The notes below the pieces were generated by a model, which had not been told where the DNA came from, searched no databases, and saw only the letters and a program-made list of their open reading frames with translations. A stretch of DNA of 6,545 nucleotides. It comes from an uncultured Flavobacterium sp. (GTDB taxonomy: Bacteria > Bacteroidota > Bacteroidia > Flavobacteriales > Flavobacteriaceae). Position numbers and translations under genes: made by a program. The stretch spans positions 1-6,545 of the forward strand of contig CAMLFV010000153.1 of NCBI GenBank assembly GCA_946479395.1, read 5' to 3'. Shown one piece after another: positions 5,647 to 6,545 of the stretch (its first letter is position 1; each line of letters starts with the position of its first letter).

Positions 5647-6545
5647 ATGTCTGAAAATAGAATAATAAGAATAAACAAAGTTTTAAGAGAATTAAATATT
5701 TCTCTCGATAGAGCCGTGGAATTTTTGAAGACCAAGGGGTTTGAAATAGAAGCCTCTCCGAACGCAAAAATTTCAGACGCAGAATATGCTGCGTTAGATA
5801 AGCAGTTCTCGGCAGATAAAGGGAAGAAAGAAGCTTCGAAAGAAGTGAGTGAAGAAAAAAAGAAAGAAAAAGAAGAATTGCGTTTAGAACGCGAGCAGGA
5901 AGACAAGCGTAAAAAAGAAGAAGAAGACAAGCGTAAAAGAGAAGAGGAAAAACGTAAGAAAGAAGAAGAAGAGCAACGCAAAAAAGAAGAGGAAGCAAAA
6001 CGCGAGCAAGAAGTTATTAAAGCTAAAGCGGCTAAAGTGTCTTCTATTAAAACAGTTGGTAAGATCGATTTAGATGCAAATTCTAAAAAAGCATCGGCTG
6101 CCGATTCTAAAAATTCTTCAGACGATACAAAAGATCCTGTTAATGTATCAAACAAAAATACAGAACCGGTTAAGGCTGAAAAAGTAGAAAAAACAGAAGC
6201 GAAGCCACAGGTTGAAAAAACTGCACAGCCAGTAGCTAAAGAAGCATCGACTGAAAAGCCGGCAGAAACAGAAAAACCGGTTCAAAAGGCTGCTGAATCA
6301 ACCGAAGCAAAAGCAGAAGGAACTTCTACAGAAGAAGGTCAAGAATCTGAAATCATAAAAACGCAGTACCAAAAACTTTCTGGAACTACTTTTACAGGTC
6401 AAAAAATTGATTTATCTCAATTCAACAAACCTAAAAAGAAAAAAGAAGATCCTAAAAAAGATGGTGCAAAACCGGGTGGTGCAAATAACGCGGCGAACAA
6501 CAAAAACAAACGCAAGCGTATAGAAAAACCAGGTACACCGGGTGC
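5647..6545 (+). CDS. infB: Translation initiation factor IF-2, N-terminal part (runs off the window)
   Basis: The frame from the ATG at 5647 is open to the right edge, giving 299 complete codons of a protein normally about 900-1000 residues in this family. IF-2 is the GTPase that brings initiator fMet-tRNA to the 30S subunit and promotes subunit joining. Residues 1-55 form the IF2_N-type domain (MSENRIIRINKVLRELNISLDRAVEFLKTKGFEIE), followed by KEASKEVSEEKKKEKEELRLEREQE. Residues 79-125 are a highly charged Lys/Arg/Glu helix with short tandem repeats. Residues 140-235 are low-complexity, rich in Lys, Glu, Ala and Thr. A conserved flavobacterial stretch follows, YQKLSGTTFTGQKIDLSQF (241-259), then lysine-rich KPKKKKEDPKKDG and NKNKRKRIEKPGTPG. 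The GTP-binding domain is beyond the window. The last visible gene of the operon, 53 bases after nusA. Confidence 0.97.
   Translation, partial: MSENRIIRINKVLRELNISLDRAVEFLKTKGFEIEASPNAKISDAEYAALDKQFSADKGKKEASKEVSEEKKKEKEELRLEREQEDKRKKEEEDKRKREEEKRKKEEEEQRKKEEEAKREQEVIKAKAAKVSSIKTVGKIDLDANSKKASAADSKNSSDDTKDPVNVSNKNTEPVKAEKVEKTEAKPQVEKTAQPVAKEASTEKPAETEKPVQKAAESTEAKAEGTSTEEGQESEIIKTQYQKLSGTTFTGQKIDLSQFNKPKKKKEDPKKDGAKPGGANNAANNKNKRKRIEKPGTPG
5902..5994 (+). repeat. Tandem 8-residue (24-base) K/R/E repeats within infB
   Basis: Residues 86-116 of IF-2 read as DKRKKEEE, DKRKREEE, KRKKEEEE and QRKKEEE, imperfect units of 24, 24, 24 and 21 bases. The DNA is purine-rich. Alternating basic and acidic blocks predict a long single charged helix linking the N-terminal domain to the rest of the factor. 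Copy number may vary between strains through slippage, but only one copy state is visible here. Confidence 0.8.

Noticed and set aside
5634..6155. Long minus-strand open frame (173 codons), rich in Ser, Phe and Leu, opposite infB
   Set aside because: It is the complement of the Lys/Glu-rich infB linker, whose GAA/AAA codons read backwards as TTC/TTT without stops. The infB frame has clear family similarity; the reverse frame is low-complexity with no recognisable domain. The 5603-5998 minus frame is rejected for the same reason.

Overview
The window looks like a conserved chromosomal segment of a member of the Flavobacteriaceae (Bacteroidota), close to Flavobacterium or Myroides. The evidence is: AT-rich DNA; start codons preceded by A-rich sequence, mostly without Shine-Dalgarno sites; several matches to the Bacteroidota promoter -7 element TAnnTTTG; a gene product ending in a type IX secretion (T9SS) sorting domain; and GlyRS, RimP, NusA and IF-2 sequences of flavobacterial type. 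I see no mobile element, CRISPR array, tRNA or rRNA.

Layout. (1) Positions 1-347, minus strand: the N-terminal half of a ComF-family protein, running off the left edge. (2) A 108-bp divergent intergenic region with candidate promoters. (3) 456-2000, plus: glyS, the homodimeric-type glycyl-tRNA synthetase, followed by a clear intrinsic terminator. (4) 2081-2836, plus: a 251-residue secreted protein with a signal peptide, an unrecognised core and a C-terminal T9SS sorting domain. (5) A hairpin at 2836-2860 with A and T tracts on both sides, serving this gene and the convergent one. (6) 2864-3688, minus: a tandem-domain universal stress protein. (7) A 175-bp divergent control region. (8) 3864 to the right edge, plus: rimP-nusA-infB, the start of the conserved ribosome maturation, transcription elongation and translation initiation operon; infB is cut by the window end.

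The genes form a housekeeping gene-expression block (tRNA charging; 30S maturation, NusA, IF-2) interrupted by two accessory genes, the exported protein and the stress protein. I found no new multi-gene system. The most interesting signal is a strong intrinsic-terminator-like hairpin with a T tract (3828-3854). It lies between the only good promoter match and the rimP start, with no upstream plus-strand gene to terminate. It is a candidate attenuator for the rimP-nusA-infB operon, which would be notable because the operon encodes NusA, itself a modulator of hairpin-dependent termination.
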